Assembly: GCF_020177575.1 (NCBI RefSeq)
Contig: NZ_JAHTBK010000001.1
Coordinates: 620,001 to 684,000 of the forward strand
Source of the DNA: Hasllibacter sp. MH4015
GTDB lineage: Bacteria; Pseudomonadota; Alphaproteobacteria; Rhodobacterales; Rhodobacteraceae
Reading direction: 5' to 3'
DNA: 64,000 nt
Positions 10,289 to 18,963 of this stretch are shown here, in pieces; within the stretch, counting starts at the first letter, position 1; the number at the start of each line of letters is the position of its first letter. A program made the position numbers and the translations under genes. The notes below the pieces were generated by a model that saw nothing but the letters and a program-made list of their open reading frames with translations, made no database searches and was not told the DNA's origin.

Positions 10289-10396
10289 GAAGCGCACCCT
10301 GTGACTGGCGAAACGGGGATGGAGCCTGCGCGGCCCCGCGATCAAGTCCTAGCGCAGGACAAACCACTTGCCAAACCGAGACCGGAGAGATCGCCG

Positions 10397-10600
10397 ATGA
10401 CCCTTGCAACGCCAACAGATGCGCCCGCCCACGTTAATCCGCATGTGGCGGTGGCGATGCGGGGCATCTTGCTGTGTGTCGGGGTGATCCTTTGCCAGGG
10501 CCGTGATCGGATCACCCGGGTCGGTGGCCGTCTATCGGATAGCTCCCTGAGACTGTTGTCGGTCATGCCGGTGCAGCGCAGAGGCGGGGTGCCCACATGA
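10397..10600 (+). CDS. Small hypothetical protein, 67 aa
   Basis: A short frame with a GGAG ribosome site 8 bp before the ATG, ending with an ATGA overlap onto the DUF2306 gene, which is the arrangement of a real translationally coupled gene. It has one hydrophobic segment near residues 21-35 with MRGILL; this resembles the first helix of EamA-type transporters, so it may be a remnant of such a gene. The C-terminal half has no recognisable feature. It could be only a leader that couples translation to the next gene. Confidence 0.35.
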   Translation: MTLATPTDAPAHVNPHVAVAMRGILLCVGVILCQGRDRITRVGGRLSDSSLRLLSVMPVQRRGGVPT

Positions 10601-11094
10601 TGGACCCGTCCCCGATCCTGACCGCGCCGGTCATCCTTAAGGTGCATCTGGTGGCCGCCGTTGCGGGCATCTTGCTGGGGCCGCTCGCGATCTACCGGAC
10701 CCGTCGCGATGTCATTCACCGTATCGTGGGCCGCACATGGGTCTGCGCGATGGCCGTTTTGGCGTTGACCGGGCTGCTGATCCCGGCCTCCGTTCTGCCT
10801 ATCGCGGGACCGTTCGGGCCGATCCACCTCTTCTCTCTCTGGACGCTCCTGACGCTTTGGCGGGGTGTGACGGCCATTCGGCGCGGCGACGTGGTGGCCC
10901 ATAGTGCGGAGATGCGGTCGCTTTACCTGCAAGGCATCTGCATTGCGGGCCTTCTGACGATCCTGCCGGGGCGGACGCTGAACGCGGTTTTCTTCGCGGA
11001 CGCACCATGGCTTGGCGCGGGGATCGCGTTGGGGATCGGGATGCTCGCCGCGACGCGTATCTTGCTGCAAACGAAGGGATTTCGCCAAAGGTAG
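10597..11094 (+). CDS. DUF2306 family membrane protein
   Basis: A 165-residue integral membrane protein with four predicted helices and the family pattern of histidines (KVHLVAA near the start, VIHRIVGRTWV, a HLFSLWTL helix and a HSAEMRSLYLQG segment). DUF2306 proteins resemble small cytochrome-b561-like four-helix membrane proteins, but their function is unknown. The start overlaps the stop of the upstream small frame by 4 bp. Confidence 0.85.
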   Translation: MMDPSPILTAPVILKVHLVAAVAGILLGPLAIYRTRRDVIHRIVGRTWVCAMAVLALTGLLIPASVLPIAGPFGPIHLFSLWTLLTLWRGVTAIRRGDVVAHSAEMRSLYLQGICIAGLLTILPGRTLNAVFFADAPWLGAGIALGIGMLAATRILLQTKGFRQR

Positions 11095-11181
11095 GGGATT
11101 CCTGTCTGCGAAATGGGCGAATCATCTGATAGTGTCGCCATTAGAGAGAATTGCCCCTTCTTGTCTGCGGAGACTTTTTTG

Positions 11182-12729
11182 ATGTTTAGCAAGTATTTGA
11201 CCACCTCATCCCTTCTCGCGGCCATGGCGTTCACGCCGATGTTTGCCGCCCCCTCGCACGCCCAGGATGCCCGCGACGTGATCGGCGGCCTGCTTCTGGG
11301 CGGTGCGATCGTCGCCGGTATTGCGGCCGGTAGCCAGACCACGACGACGACGATCATACAGCCCAACGATCCCCGTCACCCGCAATACGATCCGAACTAT
11401 GGCGCGCGCCCCGCGCCGCCGCCGCAAACCGGACCCGCGCCGTCCACCCCGCCGCGCCAGGTGGTGACGCGTCCCGCCATCCCCGCGACCGAAGCGGGCC
11501 GCCAGGTGCAGACCGCGCTGAACTACTTCGGTTTCAATGCTGGGTTCGTCGATGGCCAGGTCGGCCCCGCCACCCGCGCCGCCGTGGAACGGTACCAGGC
11601 CGCGCTTGGCTTCCCGGTCAATGGCAATTCCTTCCCCGAGCCCCAGGCCCAGTACCTGATCGGTGCCTACCTCTGGGCGCAGAACGGTGGCGCTGGCCAG
11701 ACCGGCCTGAACGGTGCGCCGCTTCTGGTGGCCTATCGCGGCGTGCTGGACGGCACGACGCCGCCCACGCAAGGCTATGCCGGTCAACCCGGCGGCGGCA
11801 GCAACACCACCGTTATCGTGAATCCCGCCACGACCACCGTCGTGCCCGGCAATGGCGCCCCGGTTCAGACCGTTGCAGCACCCGCCGCCGGTGGCACGGT
11901 TCCGAACCTCTTCGCCGGTGCCTCCGCCTCGCCGGTCCTGTCGCAGCGCTGCGATGCGGTCGCGCTTCAGGGTCAGGCCAATGGCGGCATGATGACGCTT
12001 GGCAACCTGTCCAACCCCGGCTTTGCCCTGTCCGAGCAGTTCTGCACGGCCCGCGCCAGCGCCGTGAACCAGGGCCATGACCTGACGGAGGCGATCACCT
12101 CGCTCTCCTATGCCGAGATCCAGACCCAGTGCGATGGTTTCTCCACCGCCGTGGCGACGCAGACCGCGCTGATCGGGGCGGTGACGCCGGATCAGGCTTT
12201 GGCCTCGGCCCAGGGCTTCGCCTATTCGACCGGAATTCCCCAGGCCGAGCTGGCCGGCACCGCCCGCGTCTGCCTTGGTGTCGGCTACGGCGATGACAAC
12301 ATGGACATGGCGATGGGCGCGGCCCTGATCCTCGTCGCCGCCGGGGAGCCCGCTTACGGGGAGCTTCTGGGCCACCACCTGCGCGAAGGCTTCGGCGTCG
12401 CGCAGGACGATTACCGCGCCCATGCGTGGTACGAGTTGAGCCTGGCCGCCGTCACCAACGGGGCGCCCGCCGTCTTCTCGCCCTCCGATGCCGGGCGTCT
12501 GCCGCTGATCCAGCAGGCCGTGGCCATGACCCTGGGCGGTCAGCCCGTGCCGGTGCCCGCCGCCGCGAATGTGATCCCGGTCTTCCCGCAGGTCGCGCCC
12601 GTGCAACAGCGCATCCAGACGCCGCGCCCGGCGCCCGTCTCCGCGTCCGGCGAGGTGGAGATCATGTCCGAGCCCGAGATCGTCGTGGCCCCGACCGCGA
12701 TCCTGCCGACCTTCGAGGTGACGCAGTAA
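11182..12729 (+). CDS. Secreted peptidoglycan-binding domain protein
   Basis: A 515-residue exported protein. A Sec signal peptide is cut near residue 27 (APSHA-QD), then a short glycine-rich segment and threonine run, a proline-rich linker (about 65-105), and a PG_binding_1 domain (about 110-160) with the pattern QTALNYFGFNAGFVDGQVG. The remaining 330 residues contain a threonine/alanine-rich linker and a helical domain with two cysteines at the start of recognisable blocks; no catalytic motif is seen. It is likely a periplasmic or cell-wall-associated protein. Start at the ATG that begins the signal peptide, preceded by GGAG. A strong terminator follows 32 bp after the stop. Confidence 0.8.
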   Translation: MFSKYLTTSSLLAAMAFTPMFAAPSHAQDARDVIGGLLLGGAIVAGIAAGSQTTTTTIIQPNDPRHPQYDPNYGARPAPPPQTGPAPSTPPRQVVTRPAIPATEAGRQVQTALNYFGFNAGFVDGQVGPATRAAVERYQAALGFPVNGNSFPEPQAQYLIGAYLWAQNGGAGQTGLNGAPLLVAYRGVLDGTTPPTQGYAGQPGGGSNTTVIVNPATTTVVPGNGAPVQTVAAPAAGGTVPNLFAGASASPVLSQRCDAVALQGQANGGMMTLGNLSNPGFALSEQFCTARASAVNQGHDLTEAITSLSYAEIQTQCDGFSTAVATQTALIGAVTPDQALASAQGFAYSTGIPQAELAGTARVCLGVGYGDDNMDMAMGAALILVAAGEPAYGELLGHHLREGFGVAQDDYRAHAWYELSLAAVTNGAPAVFSPSDAGRLPLIQQAVAMTLGGQPVPVPAAANVIPVFPQVAPVQQRIQTPRPAPVSASGEVEIMSEPEIVVAPTAILPTFEVTQ

Positions 12730-12761
12730 GCCACCCGGCCAGATCGGCCTGAGACTTTACG

Positions 12762-12789
12762 CGGCGGGTCCTCCGGGGCCCGCCGTTTT
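12762..12789 (+). terminator. Rho-independent terminator
   Basis: 7-bp GC stem cggcggg/cccgccg at 12762-12768 and 12779-12785 with a GC-rich 10-nt loop, followed by TTTT. It closes the peptidoglycan-binding protein gene and isolates it from tRNA-Leu. Confidence 0.85.
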
Positions 12790-12889
12790 CGTTTGTCGCA
12801 CCGGCACGCATTTTTTGCGCCCGCCCCCTGTCTTCCCCCTTCACAACGCTGATTTCAACGGCTAGAGACCGCCCCACTACCTGATCACG

Positions 12890-12976
12890 GCGCTCGTGGC
12901 GGAATTGGTAGACGCGCAGCGTTGAGGTCGCTGTGGGGTAACACCCGTGCGAGTTCGAGTCTCGCCGAGCGCACCA
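12890..12976 (+). tRNA. tRNA-Leu (anticodon GAG)
   Basis: 87 nt including an encoded CCA. The acceptor stem is gcgctcg/cgagcgc; the anticodon arm is cagcg-ttgaggt-cgctg with anticodon GAG, reading CUC and CUU leucine codons. It has a long variable arm (class II) and the T-loop sequence gttcgagtc. No overlapping gene and no sign of an integrated element at its 3' end. Confidence 0.96.
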
Positions 12977-13122
12977 CTTCTTGTTTGGCCTACCGCCCTT
13001 CGGGCTATTTGAGGCCGTGGTGCTGGTTCCAGGTTCGTCTTCTCACCCGTACCAACCTGCCCCTTTCGGCGGAAAGGTCAGGGAACCGATCGGAGCATTG
13101 GCAGGCGACAGCGATCTCAAAG

Positions 13123-13138
13123 AAACCGCGAGCGGTTT
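13123..13138 (-). terminator. Possible terminator of the DUF2235 gene
   Basis: On the minus strand the stem aaaccg-ctcg-cggttt is followed by ctttg, about 17-32 nt after the stop of the DUF2235 gene. The stem is only 6-7 bp and the T-run is imperfect, so this is a weak candidate. Confidence 0.4.
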
Positions 13139-13154
13139 GGCATCCATGCCACGC

Positions 13155-14318
13155 TCAGGGTTCGTTTCCGCCGTCGTCCACCAGTTCGAACGCATCAGGC
13201 AAATTGTCCGGCCGCTCCGCCGCTTTCAGGACAGAGACGTGGACATGGGCGCCGTCGGGGATCGTGCGGGGTTCGCAGCGCGGCAGGATCCAGCCGCGCA
13301 GGTCGCGTCGGCGGGACAGGCGCGGTTTGCGGCGCGGCAGGTATTCCAACAAGTGCCAGGCCCAGTTCATGGACGGGTTGGGCGCGGCCAACGGGTCCGG
13401 TTTCGACCGCGCGCTTTCGGTGCCTTCTCCGAAGACGAGGTTTCGGACCAGCGCTTGATCGAAGTCCAGCCCCAGGGCCCGCGTTTCCCGGATCATCCAG
13501 TCCAGGGGGATTTTGGCGAGACCCGATTTCATTTCCTCCGATCCGCCGCCCACATCGGCGTGATAGCCGTTGAACCAGACCTCCTTGGCGTCCTGTGGCG
13601 GGGCCGGTTCCTCCGCCGGGCGCTGCTGGCGGAAGGTTTGGCCCGCGGGCCAGAGTTGCGGGACGAACATCGTGCGCCGCTCCACGATGGCAACCGCATG
13701 GCGCACGGCCTCGACCGACGGATTGTCTTCCGTGAAGGCATGTTTGCGCAGACGCGGAATTCCCGCGCGCCCGCTTTCGATCACGGACGACACCGTGTCG
13801 AACAGCCCGAGGCAGCGGATCGGCGGTTGGTCGGGCTGGATGATCCGGCAATGCAGCCCCAACTCCGCGAAACTGTCGGCGTCGCCGTCCGGATCGACCC
13901 GCTTGTAGGCGCGATAGACGTAATCAAGCAGGTTCAGGTTGCGCCGCTCCAGCAGCCCGAAGGCGTGCAGGAAACCCGCAAGCACCCGCGCGGAATAGGC
14001 GCCGCGTGAAAACCCGAAGATGAAAATCTGGTCGTGAGTGCCATCGTCATAGGTTTCGTAATTGTCGACGATGAAGCGATAGGCTTCCTTCACATTGGCA
14101 TCGAGGCCCCAGCCGGTGATCATCCCCCAGATCTCCCGCCCCTTGCGGATGAATTGCGACCAGGCCTGCTCTGCGCCGAATGTGCCGACGCCGGGGTCGT
14201 AGTAAACAAGCTGCGTGTCAGATTTCACCAATGTTCCGTAAAGGCGCAGGATGTTGGTCCGGTCAGCCTTGATCTCGTTCGACGTTCCGTCAAGCAGGAG
14301 GACGATTTTCTTCGGCAC
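13155..14318 (-). CDS. DUF2235 alpha/beta-hydrolase-like protein
   Basis: A 387-residue protein of the DUF2235 family. The start KKIVLLLDGTSNE and YDPGVGTFG are family hallmarks, and the nucleophile elbow GFSRGAYSARV lies near residue 95, as in alpha/beta hydrolases. Family members include the Tle1 phospholipase effectors of type VI secretion, but the large chromosomal group to which single genes like this belong is uncharacterised. No signal peptide, no VgrG or immunity gene nearby, so an effector role is not supported. It is transcribed toward tRNA-Leu and divergently from the cobO operon. Confidence 0.88.
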   Translation of the reverse strand: MPKKIVLLLDGTSNEIKADRTNILRLYGTLVKSDTQLVYYDPGVGTFGAEQAWSQFIRKGREIWGMITGWGLDANVKEAYRFIVDNYETYDDGTHDQIFIFGFSRGAYSARVLAGFLHAFGLLERRNLNLLDYVYRAYKRVDPDGDADSFAELGLHCRIIQPDQPPIRCLGLFDTVSSVIESGRAGIPRLRKHAFTEDNPSVEAVRHAVAIVERRTMFVPQLWPAGQTFRQQRPAEEPAPPQDAKEVWFNGYHADVGGGSEEMKSGLAKIPLDWMIRETRALGLDFDQALVRNLVFGEGTESARSKPDPLAAPNPSMNWAWHLLEYLPRRKPRLSRRRDLRGWILPRCEPRTIPDGAHVHVSVLKAAERPDNLPDAFELVDDGGNEP

Positions 14319-14537
14319 GGGCGCGATCCCTCAAATACGGATCGGGTGCGCGCCGGAAAAAACGGCGGGCGCGGCACCCTGTGACCGTCACGATACGGAA
14401 TTTCGGGCAGCCGTGCGACGAATTTCCGGCGCGCGTCTGCTTTGCCCGCCCCTTCACCGCAAACGGCTATGGCATGCGGGTGCGATTGGAGTCATTGGTG
14501 GGGCGATCCGCCCCGAACGCCGCAGGAAAGACGCCCC

Positions 14538-15149
14538 ATGAGTGATGAAATCAACGCCCGCCACGCCGAGAAGATGAAGAAGATCAAGGCCGCGCGCGAC
14601 AAGCTGATGCAGACCAAGACCGAGGAAAAGGGCCTTATCATCGTCCATACCGGGCCGGGAAAGGGCAAGTCGTCCTCCGGCTTCGGGATGATCATGCGCT
14701 GCATCGCCCACGGGATGCCATGCGCCGTGGTGCAGTTCATCAAGGGCAATTGGGAGACCGGGGAGAAGACGTTCCTGCGCGAGAGATTTGCCGAAGAATG
14801 CCGGTTTTTCGTGTCGGGCGAGGGCTTCACTTGGGAGACCCAGGATCGGGAACGCGATATCGCGGCAGCGCAGAACGGCTGGAAGATCGCGAAGGAGCAG
14901 ATCCTCGACCCCGAGATCCGGTTCGTCCTGCTTGATGAGATCAACATCGCGCTGCGCTACGATTACCTCGATATCGACGAGGTCGTTGATTTCCTTCTGA
15001 CGCAAAAGCCGGACATGACCCATGTGGTCCTGACGGGCCGAAACGCGAAGCCGGAATTGATCGAAGCCGCGGATCTGGTGACGGAGATGGCGCTGGTCAA
15101 GCATCCGTTCCGCGACGGGATCAAGGCGCAATTGGGTGTGGAGTTTTGA
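14538..15149 (+). CDS. cobO: Cob(I)yrinic acid a,c-diamide adenosyltransferase
   Basis: Adds the 5'-deoxyadenosyl group from ATP to the cobalt of reduced cobyrinic acid a,c-diamide. 203 residues, CobA/CobO/BtuR type with the modified P-loop HTGPGKGKSS near residue 40 and the DEINIALRYDYLD block. The ATG at 14538 is preceded by AGGAAAG; longer upstream frames are not supported. It is the first gene of a cobO-HAD-cobQ run: its TGA overlaps the TTG start of the next gene. Confidence 0.96.
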   Translation: MSDEINARHAEKMKKIKAARDKLMQTKTEEKGLIIVHTGPGKGKSSSGFGMIMRCIAHGMPCAVVQFIKGNWETGEKTFLRERFAEECRFFVSGEGFTWETQDRERDIAAAQNGWKIAKEQILDPEIRFVLLDEINIALRYDYLDIDEVVDFLLTQKPDMTHVVLTGRNAKPELIEAADLVTEMALVKHPFRDGIKAQLGVEF

Positions 15150-15754
15150 CCCATGGCGGTCCGGACCTGATCGTCTGGGATTTCGACGGGGTGCTGAACC
15201 GCAACCTCGTCGACGGGCGCTTTGTCTGGGCCGACGATCTGGAGGCTGACCTGGGCCTCAGCCGGAGCAGTCTGGACGCCTACATTTTCCGTTCTGGCCG
15301 CATCCGCACCGTGATCGTGGGTGAGGAACGGCTTGTCGATGTCGCCGCGGAATGGCTCGCCACACAGGACACCGACATATCCGCCGACGCTTTCCTATCC
15401 TATTGGTTCGCGAAAGATGCCCACCCGGATGCGGAGGTCGTGCGGTATCTAAGGTCTCACCCCGCCCGTCACGTCATCGGGACCAACAATCCGGCCTGCC
15501 GCGCCCGATTTATCGAAGCCGACATGGGCTTCGCGTCGCTGGTCGAACACGTTTTCGCGTCGGGCCGTATGGGCGTGGCCAAACCCGATGCCGCCTATTT
15601 CAAGTCGATCACCGATTGGTCAGGTGTCCCCGCCGCGCGCACGCTTCTTGTCGATGACAGCGCCCTCAATTGCGAGGCCGCCCGCGCCCTCGGGTGGCAG
15701 GCATTTCATTTCACCGACGCGACCCGGCACCTCCTGCCTCAGGTGCTGACGTGA
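15146..15754 (+). CDS. HAD-superfamily hydrolase in the cobalamin cluster
   Basis: A 202-residue haloacid-dehalogenase-type phosphatase. Motif I is DFDGV (Asp12 nucleophile, Asp14 acid), motif II is the IGTNN segment, the lysine lies in VAKPDAAYF and motif IV is LVDDSALN. Translation starts with TTG at 15146, overlapping the cobO stop (TTGA), with GGAG about 6 bp upstream; the next in-frame ATG would remove motif I. It ends in a GTGA overlap with cobQ. Sandwiched with 4-bp overlaps between two cobalamin genes, it is a candidate for a dephosphorylation step such as alpha-ribazole phosphate removal, but the substrate is not shown. Confidence 0.88.
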   Translation: MTHGGPDLIVWDFDGVLNRNLVDGRFVWADDLEADLGLSRSSLDAYIFRSGRIRTVIVGEERLVDVAAEWLATQDTDISADAFLSYWFAKDAHPDAEVVRYLRSHPARHVIGTNNPACRARFIEADMGFASLVEHVFASGRMGVAKPDAAYFKSITDWSGVPAARTLLVDDSALNCEAARALGWQAFHFTDATRHLLPQVLT

Positions 15755-17199
15755 GCTGCGCGCTGATGATCCAGGGCACCGGCTCCAACGTGGGCAAGTC
15801 GATGCTCGTGGCGGGGCTCTGCCGCGCGGCGGTGAAGCGTGGGCTGTCCGTGGCGCCTTTCAAGCCCCAGAACATGTCCAACAATGCCGCCGTGACCGAG
15901 GATGGCGGAGAGATCGGGCGCGCGCAGGCGTTGCAGGCCCGCGCCTGCGGGCTGCGCCCCCACACGGATATGAACCCGGTCCTGCTGAAGCCCGAAACCG
16001 ATATGGGCGCGCAGGTCGTCGTCCACGGCAAGCGCCTGACCACCGCCAAGGCGCGGGAATACGCCATGTTAAAGCCCACTCTGATGGGCGCGGTGGTGGA
16101 AAGTTTCGACCGCCTGCGCGCGGCCCATGACTTGGTGATCGTGGAAGGCGCGGGCAGCCCGGCGGAGGTCAATCTGCGCCAGGGCGACATCGCCAATATG
16201 GGCTTTGCGGAGGCGACCGGCGTGCCGGTAATCCTTTGCGGTGACGTCGACCGGGGCGGCGTGATTGCGCAAATCGTGGGCACGCAGGCGGTGCTGCCCA
16301 AGGCGGATGCGGACCGGATCGCGGGGTTCCTGATCAACAAGTTCCGGGGTGATCCGACGCTGTTTGATGACGGCTATCGGATGATCGAGGATCACACGGG
16401 CTGGCGCGGATACGGCGTGGCGCCCTGGTTCGCCGATGCATGGAAGCTGCCTGCGGAGGATGCCGCAGATCTCGGCTCCGGGTCGCGGGGGGACGGGTTC
16501 CACATCGCCTGCCTGCGGCTCAGCCGGATCGCGAATTTCGATGATCTCGACCCACTGGCGCAGGAACCAGGCGTGCGATTGTCGATGGTGGGGGCGGGGC
16601 AGGTGATCCCTGCAGATGCAGACCTCGTTATTATCCCCGGCTCCAAATCCACAAGGGGCGATCTGGCGTTCCTGCGGGCGCAGGGCTGGGATGTCGATCT
16701 GGTGGCCCATGTCAGACGCGGCGGGCATGTGCTGGGCATTTGCGGCGGGTATCAGATGCTGGGCCGCGTGGTGGCCGACCCCGACGGGATCGAGGGGCCG
16801 GAGGGGGAGGCGGAGGGGCTAGGCCTTCTGGATGTGCGCACCGTTATGGGCGGGGACAAGCACCTGACGGAGGTGCAGGGCACCCATCTGCCAAGTGGTG
16901 CGCCGCTTGCGGGATATGAGATCCATATCGGGCAGACGGACGGCCCGGACCGCGCGCGCCCCTTCGCGATGGTCGACAATCAGCCCGAAGGCGCAACCTC
17001 CGCTGATGGGCGGATCACCGGCAGTTACCTCCACGGGATGTTCACCGATGACGGGTTTCGCAAGGCGTGGCTGGAGCAATTCGGCATCGCGGCCTCGGGC
17101 GCATCCTATGACGCGGGGGTGGACGACACGCTCGACGCGCTTGCCACCCATCTCGAGACGCATTTGGACGTGGACGGGCTATTGGCCACCGCGCGCTAG
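15751..17199 (+). CDS. cobQ: Cobyric acid synthase
   Basis: Amidates carboxylates b, d, e and g of adenosyl-cobyrinic acid a,c-diamide using glutamine and ATP. 482 residues, normal length. The N-terminal ATP-binding domain starts with [12 protein letters not shown] and contains [10 protein letters not shown]; the C-terminal glutaminase domain has Cys in [10 protein letters not shown] and the late SYLHGMF motif. Start is GTG at 15751, overlapping the stop of the HAD gene by 4 bp. A promoter and cobalamin riboswitch begin just after its stop, so it closes the first sub-operon. Confidence 0.97.
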   Translation: MSCALMIQGTGSNVGKSMLVAGLCRAAVKRGLSVAPFKPQNMSNNAAVTEDGGEIGRAQALQARACGLRPHTDMNPVLLKPETDMGAQVVVHGKRLTTAKAREYAMLKPTLMGAVVESFDRLRAAHDLVIVEGAGSPAEVNLRQGDIANMGFAEATGVPVILCGDVDRGGVIAQIVGTQAVLPKADADRIAGFLINKFRGDPTLFDDGYRMIEDHTGWRGYGVAPWFADAWKLPAEDAADLGSGSRGDGFHIACLRLSRIANFDDLDPLAQEPGVRLSMVGAGQVIPADADLVIIPGSKSTRGDLAFLRAQGWDVDLVAHVRRGGHVLGICGGYQMLGRVVADPDGIEGPEGEAEGLGLLDVRTVMGGDKHLTEVQGTHLPSGAPLAGYEIHIGQTDGPDRARPFAMVDNQPEGATSADGRITGSYLHGMFTDDGFRKAWLEQFGIAASGASYDAGVDDTLDALATHLETHLDVDGLLATAR

Positions 17200-17211
17200 G
17201 GCCTTTGTCGC

Positions 17212-17240
17212 TTGACAAGGTCCGCCCGCTCAGCACACTC
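17212..17240 (+). promoter_or_regulatory. Candidate promoter of the riboswitch transcript
   Basis: TTGACA at 17212-17217 and CACACT at 17234-17239, spaced 16 bp, directly before the first conserved part of the cobalamin riboswitch. The -35 box is a perfect match; the -10 box is poor. Confidence 0.5.
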
Positions 17241-17440
17241 CCCCGAACGCTGGTGCCTGCCCGATTGCAGGTGAAAAGGGAATGCATCAACCGGAGAGAC
17301 CCGGCCAAATGCAGCCGCCCCCGCGACCGTGACCGGAGAGGTTCCTCAATCGCCACTGGCCATCGCGCCGGGAAGGCCGGGGGACCGGGTGGAGCGCCAA
17401 GCCCCACACATCCGCAAGCCGGGAGACCTGCCCGCGTGAC
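17240..17440 (+). promoter_or_regulatory. Cobalamin (AdoCbl) riboswitch upstream of the main cob operon
   Basis: The conserved parts are visible in order: ctggtgcctgcc, gaaaagggaatgc, gccgcccccgcgaccgtgac, gccactgg, cgggaaggc, and the B12 box agccgggagacctgcc at about 17418-17433. A following hairpin accgga/tccggt near 17449-17470 lies before the first open reading frame and may be part of the expression platform. It should turn down the downstream DUF1636-cobW-alaE-cobN operon when adenosylcobalamin is present. Confidence 0.95.
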
Positions 17441-17524
17441 GTGAATGAAACCGGACGGGGTGTTCCGGTGACGGGACCCAAGTGTGCTTGCCCCGCCCTG
17501 CCGCCCCTGCCGAACCGGAACTGG

Positions 17525-17911
17525 ATGTGCCGCGTGGATGCCGCGTTGAAACCTGTCGAATTGCTGGTCTGCACCAAGTGCAACCGCGCCGATGCCGTGG
17601 GTGATGTGTCGCTCAGCCATGGCACGCAACTCTACGAAGCGCTGGCCGCCGACCCGCCGGATGGTGTGAAAGTCACGCCCATCGACTGCCTGTCCAATTG
17701 CAAGCGCAGCTGTTCCATCGTTTTGCGCGGCGAAGGGCGGTGGACCTATGTCTACGGCAACCTCCACGAGGGCGATCACCCCGACATCATCCGCGACGGT
17801 GCCCAGAAATACGCCGCAACGCACGATGGCCTCGTGACATGGCGCGAGCGTCCCGAACATTTCCGCAAAAACTGCATGGCCCGCATTCCGCCAATGGAGA
17901 TCCCAGAATGA
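17525..17911 (+). CDS. DUF1636 ferredoxin-like protein (first copy)
   Basis: A 128-residue small cytoplasmic protein of the DUF1636 family. Cys16 and Cys19 (VCTKCNR) and Cys55, Cys59, Cys63 (DCLSNCKRSC) give a CxxC plus CxxxC pattern that resembles thioredoxin-fold 2Fe-2S ferredoxins. This family is found almost only in cobalamin clusters. It is the first gene after the riboswitch and overlaps cobW by 4 bp. The ATG at 17525 is chosen by comparison with the short N terminus of the second copy (31745-32092); a longer frame from 17441 would run through the riboswitch expression platform. A redox role with CobG or with reduction of Co(II) corrin is inference. Confidence 0.85.
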   Translation: MCRVDAALKPVELLVCTKCNRADAVGDVSLSHGTQLYEALAADPPDGVKVTPIDCLSNCKRSCSIVLRGEGRWTYVYGNLHEGDHPDIIRDGAQKYAATHDGLVTWRERPEHFRKNCMARIPPMEIPE

Positions 17912-18960
17912 CCAACCTCGAAAAGCTGCCCGTCACCGTGATTACCGGCTTCCTCGGCTCCGGCAAGACGACGCTGATCAGCCACCTGATGCAGAACCCC
18001 GGCGGCAAGAGGCTGGCCGTGGTGGTCAACGAATTCGGCGATGTGGGCGTGGACGGGGAGATCCTGAAAGGCTGCGCCATCCCCGATTGCCCGGCGGAGA
18101 ATATCATGGAACTGGCGAATGGCTGCATCTGCTGCACCGTGGCCGACGATTTCATCCCGACGATCGAGGCGTTGATGGCGCTGGAGCCGCGTCCCGATCA
18201 CATCTTGATCGAGACGTCGGGCCTGGCGCTTCCCAAACCGCTGCTCAAGGCATTCGACTGGCCCGATATCCGCTCCAAGATCACCGTGGACGGTGTGATT
18301 GCGCTCGCCGATGCGGAGGCCGTGGCGGCAGGGCGGTTCGCGCCTGACGTGGCGCGCGTCGATGCGCAACGGCTGGCCGATGAGAGCATCGATCACGAGA
18401 CGCCCCTGTCGGAAGTGTTCGAGGATCAGATCAGCTGCGCCGACATCATTCTGCTGACCAAACCCGACCTTGCGGGCGCCGAGGGTGTGGCGAAGGCGAA
18501 AGAGATTATCGCGGCAGAGGCCCCGCGCCCGCTGCCCGTGGTCGAAGTGGCAGAGGGCGTCGTCGATGTGCGCGTGATCCTTGGGCTGGAAGCGGCGGCG
18601 GAGGACGATATGGACGCCCGCCCGTCCCACCACGATGGCCATGACGACCACGAACACGACGATTTCGAGAGCATCGTCGTCAACATCCCCGAACTGGACG
18701 ATCCCGCAGATCTGGTCGCCCGGATCGAGCGGTTGGCCAATGAACGCAACATCCTGCGGGTGAAGGGCTATGCCTCCGTCACCGGAAAGCCGATGCGCCT
18801 GTTGGTGCAGGCGGTGGGCGCGCGGGTGCGGCACCAATACGACCAGCCTTGGGGCGACCGCCCACGCCAGGGACGACTGGTGGTGATCGCGGAACATGAC
18901 GACGTGGACGCGGCGGCGATCCGTGCCGTGCTTGCACCGGAACTTGCCGCGGCGGAGTGA
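17908..18960 (+). CDS. cobW: CobW, metal-chaperone GTPase of the G3E family
   Basis: A 350-residue GTPase that is thought to deliver Co(II) to the cobaltochelatase. P-loop GFLGSGKTT at residues 14-22, the metal-binding GCICC motif at 72-76, the nucleotide motif TKPD, and a histidine/aspartate-rich loop at about 232-245 (SHHDGHDDHEHDD) that probably binds metal. The C-terminal CobW_C domain follows. Start overlaps the DUF1636 stop (ATGA). Confidence 0.97.
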   Translation: MTNLEKLPVTVITGFLGSGKTTLISHLMQNPGGKRLAVVVNEFGDVGVDGEILKGCAIPDCPAENIMELANGCICCTVADDFIPTIEALMALEPRPDHILIETSGLALPKPLLKAFDWPDIRSKITVDGVIALADAEAVAAGRFAPDVARVDAQRLADESIDHETPLSEVFEDQISCADIILLTKPDLAGAEGVAKAKEIIAAEAPRPLPVVEVAEGVVDVRVILGLEAAAEDDMDARPSHHDGHDDHEHDDFESIVVNIPELDDPADLVARIERLANERNILRVKGYASVTGKPMRLLVQAVGARVRHQYDQPWGDRPRQGRLVVIAEHDDVDAAAIRAVLAPELAAAE

Positions 18961-18963
18961 CCA

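Noticed and set aside
13155-14318. DUF2235 gene as a type VI phospholipase effector
   Set aside because: No VgrG, PAAR, adaptor or immunity gene next to it and no export signal.
17441-17524. Upstream extension of the first DUF1636 protein
   Set aside because: It runs through the hairpin region just after the riboswitch B12 box and has no family match; the start at 17525 agrees better with the second copy.
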